A stretch of 64,000 bases of DNA from contig NZ_LZGN01000037.1 of NCBI RefSeq assembly GCF_001690185.1, positions 248,001 through 312,000 on the forward strand, read 5' to 3'. Source of the DNA: Gilliamella sp. wkB308. GTDB lineage: Bacteria; Pseudomonadota; Gammaproteobacteria; Enterobacterales; Orbaceae. Below the pieces are notes generated by a model. It was not told the DNA's origin, searched no databases, and worked only from the letters and a program-made list of their open reading frames with translations. The translations under genes and the position numbers were made by a program. Positions 56,019 to 64,000 of this stretch are shown here, one piece after another; position 1 is the first letter of the stretch; each line of letters starts with the position of its first letter.

Positions 56019-57338
56019 TCACAATCGTAAAACATCATTAAATAGTGCAATCCCCATTATTACCAGTAAAAAAGCAAATCCGAAACGATAAAAACGTTCT
56101 TTTGCTTTAATTGATAGACTTTTACCTTTTATTTTCTCAAACAATAAAAAAATAAGGTGCCCACCATCTAGCATTGGTAATGGAACAAGATTGATTACCC
56201 CCAGACTTATACTAATAAATGCCAGAAAATATAAGTAAGGCGTGAAACCATAACTTGCTGTTTGCCCTGCGCTTTTTGCTATTGTTATTGGTCCTGATAA
56301 ATGATTAAGTCCAATAACACCTGTTACTAACTGATAAAAAGAACGAATTGTTAACTGAGTGGTTAACACTGTTTGTTCTAATCCTTTGCCAAACCCTTCT
56401 AAACATCCATACTGCTTAATGACTGCTTCCGAGGTAGGATATAGCCCCGCAATACCTTCACCATTTGCCTGTATTGACGGCATTAAATCAAGGTAAAGAT
56501 TTTTATTTTCACGCTCAATTTTTAATCTTATTAGATCACCTTTCTTTATTATAGCTGAAAAATCATTCCAATCTACATAAGGGTGTTCATTATAACTTAG
56601 AATCTTATCACCAACTTGTAAACCCGCTTTTTCGGCAGCTGAATTTGGTATAATTTTACTCACAATTGGATAAATTTCCAGTGTTTTAGGTAACAATCCA
56701 AAGGTCTTTATTGCTGATTCTTTTTCAATATCGAAATACCAATGACGAATATCAACACGTTGACTAACTTCTTTTTGATGATTATTACCAGCATTAATCA
56801 AATAGGTAATCGTCACATCATCTTGTCCTAAAATAGACATTAATGCAAAATTTACATCATTCCAACTTTCAATCTGTATATTATTAATCTTTTTTAACTC
56901 TGCTCCAGAAGGGATATTCACTGTCGCAACAGGTGTATCGGGTATTGTACTGCCTATTTTAACCGGATAGGTAACAACACCAAGCATAAAAATTATCCAA
57001 TATAGAATGAAAGCTAAAATAAAGTTAGCAAATGGGCCTGCAAATATAATTGCTGCTCGTTGCCATATCTTTTTTTTATCAAAAACCTGTTTTTCTTCGT
57101 CGGTTGATAAGTTTTTTGCATTTCCGTCCAGCATTCTAACATAACCACCTAGTGGAATCATAGCAATGACAAATTCTGTTCCACCTGAAAACTTATGTGA
57201 CCATATTTTTTTTCCAAATCCAATGGAAAAACATTCAACCCGAACGCCACATAGCCTTGCCACGAAAAAATGCCCAAATTCGTGTACTGTAACTAATATA
57301 CTAATGGTAATGATAAATAACAACAGAGACCAAAGCAA
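56019..57338 (-). CDS. rseP: Site-2 intramembrane zinc protease RseP
   Basis: Cleaves RseA after DegS to release sigma-E, and degrades remnant signal peptides. 439 residues (E. coli 450). Zinc motif HEFGH in VTVHEFGHFFVARL (about 17-30); third ligand in MLDGGHLIF near 390. PDZ region(s) occupy about 115-300. Four hydrophobic segments in all. It lies 15 bp after cdsA in uppS-cdsA-rseP-bamA-skp-lpxD. Confidence 0.96.
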   Translation of the reverse strand: MLWSLLLFIITISILVTVHEFGHFFVARLCGVRVECFSIGFGKKIWSHKFSGGTEFVIAMIPLGGYVRMLDGNAKNLSTDEEKQVFDKKKIWQRAAIIFAGPFANFILAFILYWIIFMLGVVTYPVKIGSTIPDTPVATVNIPSGAELKKINNIQIESWNDVNFALMSILGQDDVTITYLINAGNNHQKEVSQRVDIRHWYFDIEKESAIKTFGLLPKTLEIYPIVSKIIPNSAAEKAGLQVGDKILSYNEHPYVDWNDFSAIIKKGDLIRLKIERENKNLYLDLMPSIQANGEGIAGLYPTSEAVIKQYGCLEGFGKGLEQTVLTTQLTIRSFYQLVTGVIGLNHLSGPITIAKSAGQTASYGFTPYLYFLAFISISLGVINLVPLPMLDGGHLIFLLFEKIKGKSLSIKAKERFYRFGFAFLLVIMGIALFNDVLRL

Positions 57339-57353
57339 AGTTAATTACCTTAT

Positions 57354-58196
57354 TTAAAATAAATTGAAAGATAATGCTGCAAAAATAGGCACTGCAGCAG
57401 TCAAACTATCAATACGATCTAAAATACCGCCATGTCCAGGGATTAAATTTCCACTATCTTTGATGCCTGCTTCACGTTTGAACATGCTTTCAGTTAAATC
57501 ACCTAATGCTGATGCAAAAATAGCGAATAAAGAACTCATAATAAAACTGGTCAAATTAATTGAAATAAATCCAGTAAAATAGGCAATAAAACTAATAACA
57601 ATGGCAACAATCACACCGCCAATAAATCCCTCTAAAGTTTTACCGGGTGAAACTTTTGGTGCTAATTTGCGTTTCCCCATACTGCGCCCAACAAAATAAG
57701 CGCCAGTATCTGTTGCCCAGACTAAAATAAAGACATATAACAGACAATAAGCGCCGGTATAAGTATTCGCATTATAATTAATCATTCTAAGTTCGATCAT
57801 CCCAATAAAAAAAGGAACGATAGTAAAAAAAGCAAATACTAATTTTGCAGTGATAGAACCACGCCAATATTTAGCCGTATTTGGGTAGGTAAGAACTAAA
57901 AATAGTGCAACCAACCACCAACATAACGAAAGTAATAATAATCCTGAATATAACTTCAATTTTGCAACAATCGGAATGGGTAATAGATAGAGTAAACTTA
58001 ATAAAATAATAACGACCAAAGCAAATATAACCCTTTGCTGTTTTTGGGTTATTGCTAAAAACTGCGACCACTCAAACGCTGCAAGACCACAAACAAAAAT
58101 CATAATATAGGTAAAGAGTGATAATGGCGCGAAAAAAAGTGTAATTATAACAATAGGTATTAGAATAATAGCAGCTAAAATACGGTGAATTAACAT
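57354..58196 (-). CDS. cdsA: Phosphatidate cytidylyltransferase CdsA
   Basis: Makes CDP-diacylglycerol from phosphatidic acid and CTP in the inner membrane. 280 residues (E. coli 285), about eight transmembrane helices. The family signature is intact: [30 protein letters not shown] in outline near 155-190, and [25 protein letters not shown] near 240-262. It overlaps the end of uppS by seven bases. Confidence 0.96.
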   Translation of the reverse strand: MLIHRILAAIILIPIVIITLFFAPLSLFTYIMIFVCGLAAFEWSQFLAITQKQQRVIFALVVIILLSLLYLLPIPIVAKLKLYSGLLLLSLCWWLVALFLVLTYPNTAKYWRGSITAKLVFAFFTIVPFFIGMIELRMINYNANTYTGAYCLLYVFILVWATDTGAYFVGRSMGKRKLAPKVSPGKTLEGFIGGVIVAIVISFIAYFTGFISINLTSFIMSSLFAIFASALGDLTESMFKREAGIKDSGNLIPGHGGILDRIDSLTAAVPIFAALSFNLF

Positions 58197-58921
58197 GATT
58201 GCTCCTCCGCTAAAATACCCCCAAAACGACGATCTCGGGTATTAAAATCACTGATTGCTTGATCAAATAACGCCTGATCGAAATCCGGCCATAAGGTATC
58301 AGTAAAATAAAGTTCAGCATAAGCAATTTGCCATAATAAAAAATTACTTATTCTGTATTCACCACCAGTACGAATAACTAAATCAACATCAGGAAAATCA
58401 CCCATTGACATTTCTAACCCCAAACGTTCCTCAGTAATATCATCTATCATCAACTCACCATGTTTTACTTGTATAGCTATATTGCGGGCTGATTGTAATA
58501 TATCCCAGCGTCCGCCATAGTTAGCGGCAATATTTAATACCAGTCCCGAATTATTTTTAGTTAATGCCTCTGCATTAACTATCATCGTTTGAAGTTGCTC
58601 ATTAAAACGCGAAATATCCCCAATGATATTCAAACGAATATTATTTTTATGTAAACTTTTTGTTTCTCGGTTTAATGCATAAATAAAAAGCGAAAGTAAA
58701 GATGACACTTCATTGGATGAGCGTTTCCAATTTTCACTACTAAACGCATATAAGGTTAGTACTTTGATACCAATGGTTGCGGCATAACTCACAATTTTAC
58801 GCACAGCTTTCAAACCGGCACGATGACCAAATGCTCGTAATTGATTTTGTTTTTTTGCCCAGCGACCATTTCCATCCATAATTATAGCCACATGACTTGG
58901 AATACATCTTTCTTGTGTCAT
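58190..58921 (-). CDS. uppS: Undecaprenyl diphosphate synthase UppS
   Basis: cis-prenyltransferase that makes the C55 carrier for peptidoglycan and O-antigen. 243 residues (E. coli 253). Conserved [13 protein letters not shown] (about 13-25) with the catalytic Asp, [10 protein letters not shown], and the C-terminal [25 protein letters not shown]. It follows crp by 56 bp; dxr, the usual upstream gene, is absent. Confidence 0.96.
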   Translation of the reverse strand: MTQERCIPSHVAIIMDGNGRWAKKQNQLRAFGHRAGLKAVRKIVSYAATIGIKVLTLYAFSSENWKRSSNEVSSLLSLFIYALNRETKSLHKNNIRLNIIGDISRFNEQLQTMIVNAEALTKNNSGLVLNIAANYGGRWDILQSARNIAIQVKHGELMIDDITEERLGLEMSMGDFPDVDLVIRTGGEYRISNFLLWQIAYAELYFTDTLWPDFDQALFDQAISDFNTRDRRFGGILAEEQSC

Positions 58922-58977
58922 GTAATATCTCGCGTTATATCAATCATGTTTTGACTAAATTTCGTAATATTTTTCAA

Positions 58978-59610
58978 TTATCGTGTACCATAAACGACAA
59001 TCGTTTTACCGTGTGCAGAGATGAGATGCTGATCTTCAAGCATTTTTAAAATTCGTCCTACTGTTTCTCGTGAACAACCAACTATCTGACCTATTTCTTG
59101 ACGAGTAATTTTGATTTGCATGCCATCCGGATGCGTCATCGCATCGGGCTGTTTTGCTAAATTTAACAAAGTTTGTGCAATACGACCAGCAACATCAAGA
59201 AAAGCTAAATTACTGACTTTTTCTGAAGTCACTTGTAAACGACTTGCCATTTGGCTTGCCAATCGCATCAAAATATCAGGATTAACTTGTACAAGTTGTC
59301 TAAATTTTTTGTACGATATTTCAGCCACTTCGCAACTTGTTTTCGCTTTAACCCAAGCACTTCGTTCTGTGCCTTCTTCAAAAAGTCCTAATTCGCCCAA
59401 AAACTGACCTTGATTTAAGTAAGACAAAATCATTTCATTGCCTTCATCATCTTTGATTAAAACCGCAACAGAACCTTTAACAATGTAATAGAGAGTTTCG
59501 GCTTTTTCACCTTGGTGAATCAGGGTACTTTTAGCTGGATATTTATGAATATGGCAATGAGACAAAAACCATTCCAACGTTGTATCCGATTGTTGCTTAC
59601 CGATAATCAT
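58978..59610 (-). CDS. crp: cAMP receptor protein CRP
   Basis: Global catabolite regulator. 210 residues, the E. coli length, with near identity throughout. The cAMP-binding fold contains [17 protein letters not shown] with the ligand-contacting Glu and Arg. The helix-turn-helix at about 169-190 reads [23 protein letters not shown], the same DNA-contact residues (R, E, R) as E. coli, so its target sites should be of the TGTGA type. Unusually placed directly upstream of uppS-cdsA with no clear terminator between. Confidence 0.97.
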   Translation of the reverse strand: MIIGKQQSDTTLEWFLSHCHIHKYPAKSTLIHQGEKAETLYYIVKGSVAVLIKDDEGNEMILSYLNQGQFLGELGLFEEGTERSAWVKAKTSCEVAEISYKKFRQLVQVNPDILMRLASQMASRLQVTSEKVSNLAFLDVAGRIAQTLLNLAKQPDAMTHPDGMQIKITRQEIGQIVGCSRETVGRILKMLEDQHLISAHGKTIVVYGTR

Positions 59611-59966
59611 TCAGTCCTCTCTATACTATTTTGCAATTTACAACTTGTACACTATAACAAAATTACACAATAAATTATATACTCACAATTAAGATAATCC
59701 GTTTTTTATTATTGATAAATCGTTGTTATATCACTTATTATATCTACAATATCAGGACTAAATATTTAAGTTTAATTTTTACACAATTTTTGGAAGACAA
59801 CGATGAAAAATGGATTCGTGAATTTAATTTAAACAACAATTAAATAGTTATGAAAAATTAATTAGTCAAAAAGTATATTGATTGAATTCTAATTATAATC
59901 TAACCAACGTGATGATAAAGTAAGTCATCGTAAGCAATATCAATAACCAATGAAACAACCTAAGCA
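59611..59966. other. 356-base intergenic region upstream of crp
   Basis: AT-rich gap between dusC (which ends at 59967) and crp, both minus strand. It must carry the crp promoter. I saw no good CRP palindrome, small ORF or RNA gene. Confidence 0.5.
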
Positions 59967-60929
59967 TCAAAATTGCTGTGATTGATCTGTGATTCGCTTT
60001 AAATGTTCTGAAATCTCTTTTTGCGTTTTTAGTGTCCTAATTTGACTGAGTAAATCTGATGCAGGTGCATAGTATTGCCGAAAATAAGCAAGCCACTGTT
60101 TAATGCGTGCTGAGTGATATAACGGTTTCACATCCTCTATCGTCGTTGTTGCGTAACGCATTAATATTTGTAATACATTTTTCCAGCTTAATGGCGCTTC
60201 ATTAAAACGTATTATATTCGCTAAATTTGGTATCGTTAATATTCCGCGACCTAGCATAATATCGCTTGTTTGGCTCTGTCTTACACAATCTTGCGCATGT
60301 TGTATAGAGAAAATCTCACCATTGGCTATGATCGGAATATTGACCCGCTGCTTAATATTTCCTATTGTCTGCCAATCAATTTTATCGGCTTGATAACCGT
60401 CCACTTTAGTTCGACCATGAATAACCAACTCATTTGCACCAGCAAGTGCAATGGCGTCAGCAATTTCATAACAGAAAGATTTATCCGCCCAACCTAAACG
60501 AATCTTAACGGATAATATTTCGGATGTCCCCATTGCCTGTCTGACTTGCTGAACAATGTTGAAAATTTGATCCGGATATTGCAATAGATATGCGCCACCA
60601 TGACTACCAACGACGGTTTTAGCAGGACAGCCAAAATTAATATCTATCCCATGCGAGCCTAATTCAATTGCTTTAACGGCATTTTCTGCCATCCACTCAG
60701 GTGATTGCCCAAGAATCTGCACACGAACTGGAGTACCGGATGCCGTTTTTCCGCCATGATGTAGCTCGGGACAAAGTCGATAAAAAGTTCGATTGGATAA
60801 TTTATGATGGGTGATGCGCACAAATTCGGTCACGCAATAATCTAATACATTTATTTCAGTCAAAATTTGCCGAACATGATAATCAAGTACCCCTTCCATT
60901 GGCGCTAAAATAATACGATCGATGTTCAT
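59967..60929 (-). CDS. dusC: tRNA-dihydrouridine synthase C
   Basis: FMN-dependent reductase that makes dihydrouridine in tRNA (position 16 for DusC). 320 residues (E. coli 315). TIM-barrel start ILAPMEGVLDYHVRQIL. The catalytic cysteine sits in DINFGCPAKTVVGSHGGAYLL, where the PAKTV rather than PSP wording marks the DusC branch. FMN-site blocks ELVIHGRTKVDGY and IIANGEIF. Eight bases after moeB, so likely cotranscribed. Confidence 0.93.
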   Translation of the reverse strand: MNIDRIILAPMEGVLDYHVRQILTEINVLDYCVTEFVRITHHKLSNRTFYRLCPELHHGGKTASGTPVRVQILGQSPEWMAENAVKAIELGSHGIDINFGCPAKTVVGSHGGAYLLQYPDQIFNIVQQVRQAMGTSEILSVKIRLGWADKSFCYEIADAIALAGANELVIHGRTKVDGYQADKIDWQTIGNIKQRVNIPIIANGEIFSIQHAQDCVRQSQTSDIMLGRGILTIPNLANIIRFNEAPLSWKNVLQILMRYATTTIEDVKPLYHSARIKQWLAYFRQYYAPASDLLSQIRTLKTQKEISEHLKRITDQSQQF

Positions 60930-60937
60930 TGTGTTAC

Positions 60938-61699
60938 CTATATTTTATTACTGTTACCACAAACCTGACAATCTGGCTGTTTAGACAAAGATACGTGATT
61001 AAATTGCATACTTTTTGCATCAATCATCAGTACACGTCCAACCAAAGGTTGACCATAATCAGTCAAAACTTTAATTGCCTCTAATGCCTGCATTGAACCA
61101 AACATGCCAACTAAAGGCGCCATCACCCCTGCTTCAATACAAGTCAGTTGATCCTGCCCAAACAATCGACTTAAACAGTGATAACAAGGCTCATTTGCTT
61201 GATAAGTAAAAGTCGTTAATATGCCCTCCATTCGAATTGCAGCACCTGACACTAACGGTTTTTTTACTTGGAAACAGCAGCGGTTTATCTGTTCTCTGGA
61301 AGATAAATTATCGGTACAATCAATGACAAGATTATGTTGTTTTATAAGGGAAGTTAACGAAACATCATCTAGTTTTTGATTGATAGTATCGATTTCAATA
61401 TCAGAATTCATTTTGATTAATGTTTGTTTCGCTACATCTACTTTGAGTTGCTTAATATCTTGATGCGTATATAAAATTTGACGATTTAAATTGGATTCTG
61501 ATACGGTATCAAAATCAACTAGCGTCAATTTACCTATACCTGCACGGCTCAAATAAAGCGAAGCTGTGCACCCCAAACCGCCTAGCCCGATGATCAATAC
61601 CGCACTATTTTTTAACATTTGCTGTTTATCGATATCAAAGCCTAGTAAGGAAATTTGCCTGTCATAACGAAGTAATTCTTGATCGGTTAGTGCTAGCAT
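60938..61699 (-). CDS. moeB: Molybdopterin-synthase adenylyltransferase MoeB
   Basis: Adenylates the C-terminal glycine of MoaD ahead of sulfur transfer. 253 residues (E. coli 249). ATP-binding IIGLGGLGCTASLYLSRAG (about 36-54), adenylation RQ motif NLNRQILY, CTDN block, and two CxxC zinc pairs (CYHC and CQVC). The phrase VSGAAIRMEG with YQANEPCYHCLSRLFG matches MoeB rather than ThiF. Its substrate MoaD is encoded about 20 kb away in this window. Confidence 0.92.
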   Translation of the reverse strand: MLALTDQELLRYDRQISLLGFDIDKQQMLKNSAVLIIGLGGLGCTASLYLSRAGIGKLTLVDFDTVSESNLNRQILYTHQDIKQLKVDVAKQTLIKMNSDIEIDTINQKLDDVSLTSLIKQHNLVIDCTDNLSSREQINRCCFQVKKPLVSGAAIRMEGILTTFTYQANEPCYHCLSRLFGQDQLTCIEAGVMAPLVGMFGSMQALEAIKVLTDYGQPLVGRVLMIDAKSMQFNHVSLSKQPDCQVCGNSNKI

Positions 61700-61734
61700 A
61701 GGGAATCATCATCGTGATTAATCATAAAGAATCT

Positions 61735-61740
61735 ATTATA
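61735..61740 (-). promoter_or_regulatory. Possible -10 element of moeB-dusC
   Basis: TATAAT on the minus strand, 35 bases before the moeB start and just after the hairpin that follows the M20 gene. No strong -35 was identified. Confidence 0.4.
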
Positions 61741-61746
61741 GCAGAA

Positions 61747-61770
61747 ACTTGGCACAGCAATGTGCCAAGT
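61747..61770 (-). terminator. Hairpin terminator of the M20 gene
   Basis: Ten-base perfect stem ACTTGGCACA / TGTGCCAAGT with loop GCAA, 8 bases after the stop of the amidohydrolase gene. The T tract is short. Confidence 0.75.
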
Positions 61771-61778
61771 CATTAACA

Positions 61779-63098
61779 TTATTTATCAAAACTCGCTAAA
61801 AAGCTTAAATACTCGTCTTTAGTCATAAGAGGTTTATAGTTTGATAATAATGTTTGGGCTGGTTTTGCATCATCATAAAGCAAATCAATAATGGTACATG
61901 CCATCATCTGAGCAGGACGAATATAGGCCATCTCTTCATCAAAAACCGTATAATCTTTCCCATGTAACACACCTCTAACCGATCCTATCCACGGATGACT
62001 AACAGGCATAATATGCGATAAATCGCCCGTATCTGTGCTACCGGTCATATGGGGTGCAACGGACACATTTTCTTCGCCAATTAACGCTTCAGCATTTGCT
62101 TTCAAAAAGGCATTTAAGGTTGGATCATTTTGCAATGGAAGATAACCCGGTAAATCTTTAATTTCGCAAGTTGCCCCCACAGCCATTGCCCCAGCTTTTA
62201 AAGCCTGATTAATTCGTTCATTAGCATCAATCATTGCCGGAACATTACCCGCTCGAACATAGCTTTCCATTCTGACATCACTTGGTACAACATTCACCAA
62301 ATCACCGCCTTGGGTAATGATTGGATGAAAACGAATATAATCTTTTTCCTGAAACGTTTCACGTATAGCATGAACGCCCATCATCCCCATCATTGCTGCA
62401 TTTAACGCATTGACGCCAGCATGAGGAGCCGCCGCCGCATGAGCGGCTTCACCTTTATACTTGATTAATTTACCGATAAATCCATTACTTGTGGTTGAAA
62501 TCTCAATAAATCCGTCTTGGCGATCGTTTGGAACACTGGTTAAATGAATTTGAAGTGCCATATCCACATCATCAAATTCACCCCGTGAAATAAGTTCGGG
62601 TTTACCGCCAATATACTTAATTTTACCTTCTTCAATCAGACGATTACGATACGTAATTTCAACATATTCTTCGGCTGGTACCGCAAAAGGAACAACATCA
62701 CCGGCTAAAAATTGCATGGCGCCAGAATCGATTAATCCCATGGTGACAGCCATCATATTTGCAATTTGTGCATTATGACCACAACAGTGAGCAGCGCCAG
62801 AGGTATCATCGGCAGCTGGATGGTCAGCACAGATAATGGCATCAAGTTCACCAATAATTGCGACACTGCATTGGCTCCCTTTTCCCCCTTTTAAACGCCC
62901 TTTCACCCCTGTTAACGCCAATTTATTTTTATAGGGCACACCAAGTTTTTCAAAAGCATCTTCAACTTTTTTTGCGGTTTTGTGTTCTTTATAGCCCAGT
63001 TCAGGTTCAGCCCAAATTGCCTCAGCAATCGCTTTTATATCCGCTTTACGATTAGCGATGGCACTGCAAACTTGTCGTTTTAGTTCTTCTTTTGTCAT
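61779..63098 (-). CDS. M20-family amidohydrolase (AbgB-like)
   Basis: 439-residue zinc peptidase/amidohydrolase of the M20D type. N-terminal IAEAIWAEPELGYKEHKTAK; metal ligands in CCGHNAQIANMM (about 108-119), the catalytic Glu pair in VPAEEYVEI, and His residues in KGEAAHAAAAPHAGVNAL. The lid domain spans about 200-315. The family hydrolyses N-acyl amino acid amides such as p-aminobenzoyl-glutamate. It is 20 bp after two DUF3100-type membrane genes, suggesting uptake and hydrolysis of one substrate. The exact substrate is unknown. Confidence 0.88.
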   Translation of the reverse strand: MTKEELKRQVCSAIANRKADIKAIAEAIWAEPELGYKEHKTAKKVEDAFEKLGVPYKNKLALTGVKGRLKGGKGSQCSVAIIGELDAIICADHPAADDTSGAAHCCGHNAQIANMMAVTMGLIDSGAMQFLAGDVVPFAVPAEEYVEITYRNRLIEEGKIKYIGGKPELISRGEFDDVDMALQIHLTSVPNDRQDGFIEISTTSNGFIGKLIKYKGEAAHAAAAPHAGVNALNAAMMGMMGVHAIRETFQEKDYIRFHPIITQGGDLVNVVPSDVRMESYVRAGNVPAMIDANERINQALKAGAMAVGATCEIKDLPGYLPLQNDPTLNAFLKANAEALIGEENVSVAPHMTGSTDTGDLSHIMPVSHPWIGSVRGVLHGKDYTVFDEEMAYIRPAQMMACTIIDLLYDDAKPAQTLLSNYKPLMTKDEYLSFLASFDK

Positions 63099-63118
63099 AT
63101 ATTAAATCCTACCTAATA

Positions 63119-63568
63119 TTAAATCACACCTTCCCACTTTAAGGTTATTTGTGCAATGATGGCGGCAAAAAGGAAAGTACCGGAAAACACCGCTAATGAA
63201 ACGGGAATAATTCGCCAAGAGATACTTTTGAATAAAGCAAGATCTTTACCAATGGCTAATCCAGCGTAAGCAAGCACTGGCGTACAAACAGCAAGTAAAG
63301 AGACATGATCAGTTATCGCAACAACTTGCTCATGAAATGGAAATATTGGTGAAGAAGCCATGGCCGCCACGACAGATACCCACAAAATAACAGGAAGTTT
63401 ATTAAATAAAGGCACTTTGCTTATAAAAAAACCAACAATCGATATTGCAACCAGCACAGCTAAAGCTTGTAATGACAGCATAAAATCGACATGATAACCG
63501 ACTGTATTGCCGGCAGCCATGATAATTGCGACTAAAATCAATAAAAAAACCGTTTCTAAAATCTTCAT
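63119..63568 (-). CDS. Small inner-membrane protein, partner of a DUF3100 protein
   Basis: 149 residues with about five hydrophobic helices: MKILETVFLLILVAIIMAAGN, LSLQALAVLVAISIVGFFIS, LPVILWVSVVAAMASS, LLAVCTPVLAYAGLAIG, IIPVSLAVFSGTFLFAAI. It has no name I can give with confidence. Its start overlaps the end of the DUF3100 gene by four bases (ATGA), so the two are translationally coupled and probably form a two-part transporter for the substrate of the following amidohydrolase. Confidence 0.75.
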   Translation of the reverse strand: MKILETVFLLILVAIIMAAGNTVGYHVDFMLSLQALAVLVAISIVGFFISKVPLFNKLPVILWVSVVAAMASSPIFPFHEQVVAITDHVSLLAVCTPVLAYAGLAIGKDLALFKSISWRIIPVSLAVFSGTFLFAAIIAQITLKWEGVI

Positions 63569-64000
63569 GATAGTGAACTCCTTTTACTGCTTTGAAAACG
63601 AGCAAAAACATTATAGAGAAAAGAAGCAAACGGTAGTGAGAATAACGTATAAATATAAATACCAACTATACTAGACATTAAATTAGCCGTTGTTGCATAA
63701 GCTTTGATGTCACTCGCCATATTAGGATAAAGGTCACTTATCGGCGCAAGTGATGCCGCCATCATACTACCACTACCAACCCCTGCCCCCATGGCTAATG
63801 CATAAGGATGAAGAATGTCTAATTTTGCCATTATACTAGCCAAGATACTCATCCAAATCGCCCCATAGAGCGTACCACAAACATACATTGCCATGACACC
63901 ACGACCTTCGGGCGAATCAAGTCCATATTTATCTGCCACAATGGCAATATTGGGTTCACGTGCAACAGAATAGGTTGCCCCGACCGCTTCTCGCTTCATT
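63565..64000 (-). CDS. DUF3100-family membrane protein (partial, start outside window)
   Basis: The frame is open to the right edge. The visible 144 residues are the C-terminal part of a DUF3100-type protein: KREAVGATYSVAREPNIAIV, then DKYGLDSPEGRGVMAMYVCG, and ALAMGAGVGSGSMMAASLAPI, with three or four membrane helices. The ATG at 63999 is probably an internal methionine, since this block is normally preceded by several hundred bases of coding sequence. DUF3100 proteins are putative transporters often beside M20 amidohydrolases, as here. Confidence 0.82.
   Translation of the reverse strand, partial: MKREAVGATYSVAREPNIAIVADKYGLDSPEGRGVMAMYVCGTLYGAIWMSILASIMAKLDILHPYALAMGAGVGSGSMMAASLAPISDLYPNMASDIKAYATTANLMSSIVGIYIYTLFSLPFASFLYNVFARFQSSKRSSLS

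Overview
The window is AT-rich chromosomal DNA of a gammaproteobacterium. Almost every core gene resembles its Enterobacterales counterpart closely (MukFEB, CRP, OxyR with both redox cysteines, CpxRA, a full Bam/LPS set), but the gene order is rearranged and shortened. Base composition, protein character and the broken synteny suggest an Orbaceae relative (Gilliamella type). That assignment is inference and was not tested by any search.

Layout. 1-6389: epmB (cut by the window edge) head to head with efp, the minus-strand run thiI-cpxR-cpxA-trmL, then secG followed directly by tRNA-Leu(GAG). 6367-11469: a 5.0 kb integrated element bounded by direct repeats of the tRNA 3' end. It carries a structured leader RNA candidate, a 316-residue island protein, an AlpA-type regulator, an AntA-type antirepressor, a ribbon-helix-helix regulator with its own operators, unknown cargo, and an iteron cluster resembling the P4 satellite origin motif. 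It has no integrase and no primase. Just beyond the right repeat lies the N-terminal stub of a P4-type integrase from another element. 11714-13513: a secreted protein of unknown function and a LemA protein. 13806-20324: mukF-mukE-mukB. 20641-22863: a Fur-box-controlled DUF4198-like protein and a convergent MFS transporter. 23438-28091: pntAB, fabR, oxyR. 28554-37197: pcnB (apparently with an AUU start), lptD, surA, rsmA, apaH, sppA. 37235-43511: a LapC/YejM-like sulfatase-fold protein, a YbhL-like protein, moaE-moaD-moaC, priA. 43556-51902: ybaV/comEA-like, ppiD, lon, clpX, clpP, tig. 52012-59610: lpxD, skp, bamA, rseP, cdsA, uppS, crp. 59967-64000: dusC, moeB, an M20 amidohydrolase and two DUF3100-type membrane proteins, the second cut by the window edge.

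How the genes work together. Much of the window serves the envelope: SecG export; SurA, Skp, PpiD and BamA outer-membrane assembly; LptD, LpxD and the LapC-like protein for LPS; CdsA and UppS lipid carriers; CpxRA and RseP stress signalling. A second theme is proteostasis (Tig, ClpXP, Lon). A third is molybdenum cofactor synthesis (MoaC, MoaD, MoaE, MoeB), with moaA and moaB elsewhere or absent. Several familiar neighbours are missing from their usual places: hupB between lon and ppiD, pdxA and apaG in the surA-apaH run, sthA between oxyR and fabR, fabZ-lpxA after lpxD, dxr before uppS.

Most interesting points: the integrase-less, P4-iteron-bearing island at tRNA-Leu with tandem att sites; the C4/IsrK-like RNA candidate at its left end; the regulator/operator pair at 9318-9558; and the apparently conserved AUU start of pcnB. 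I found no CRISPR array, rRNA or complete insertion sequence.
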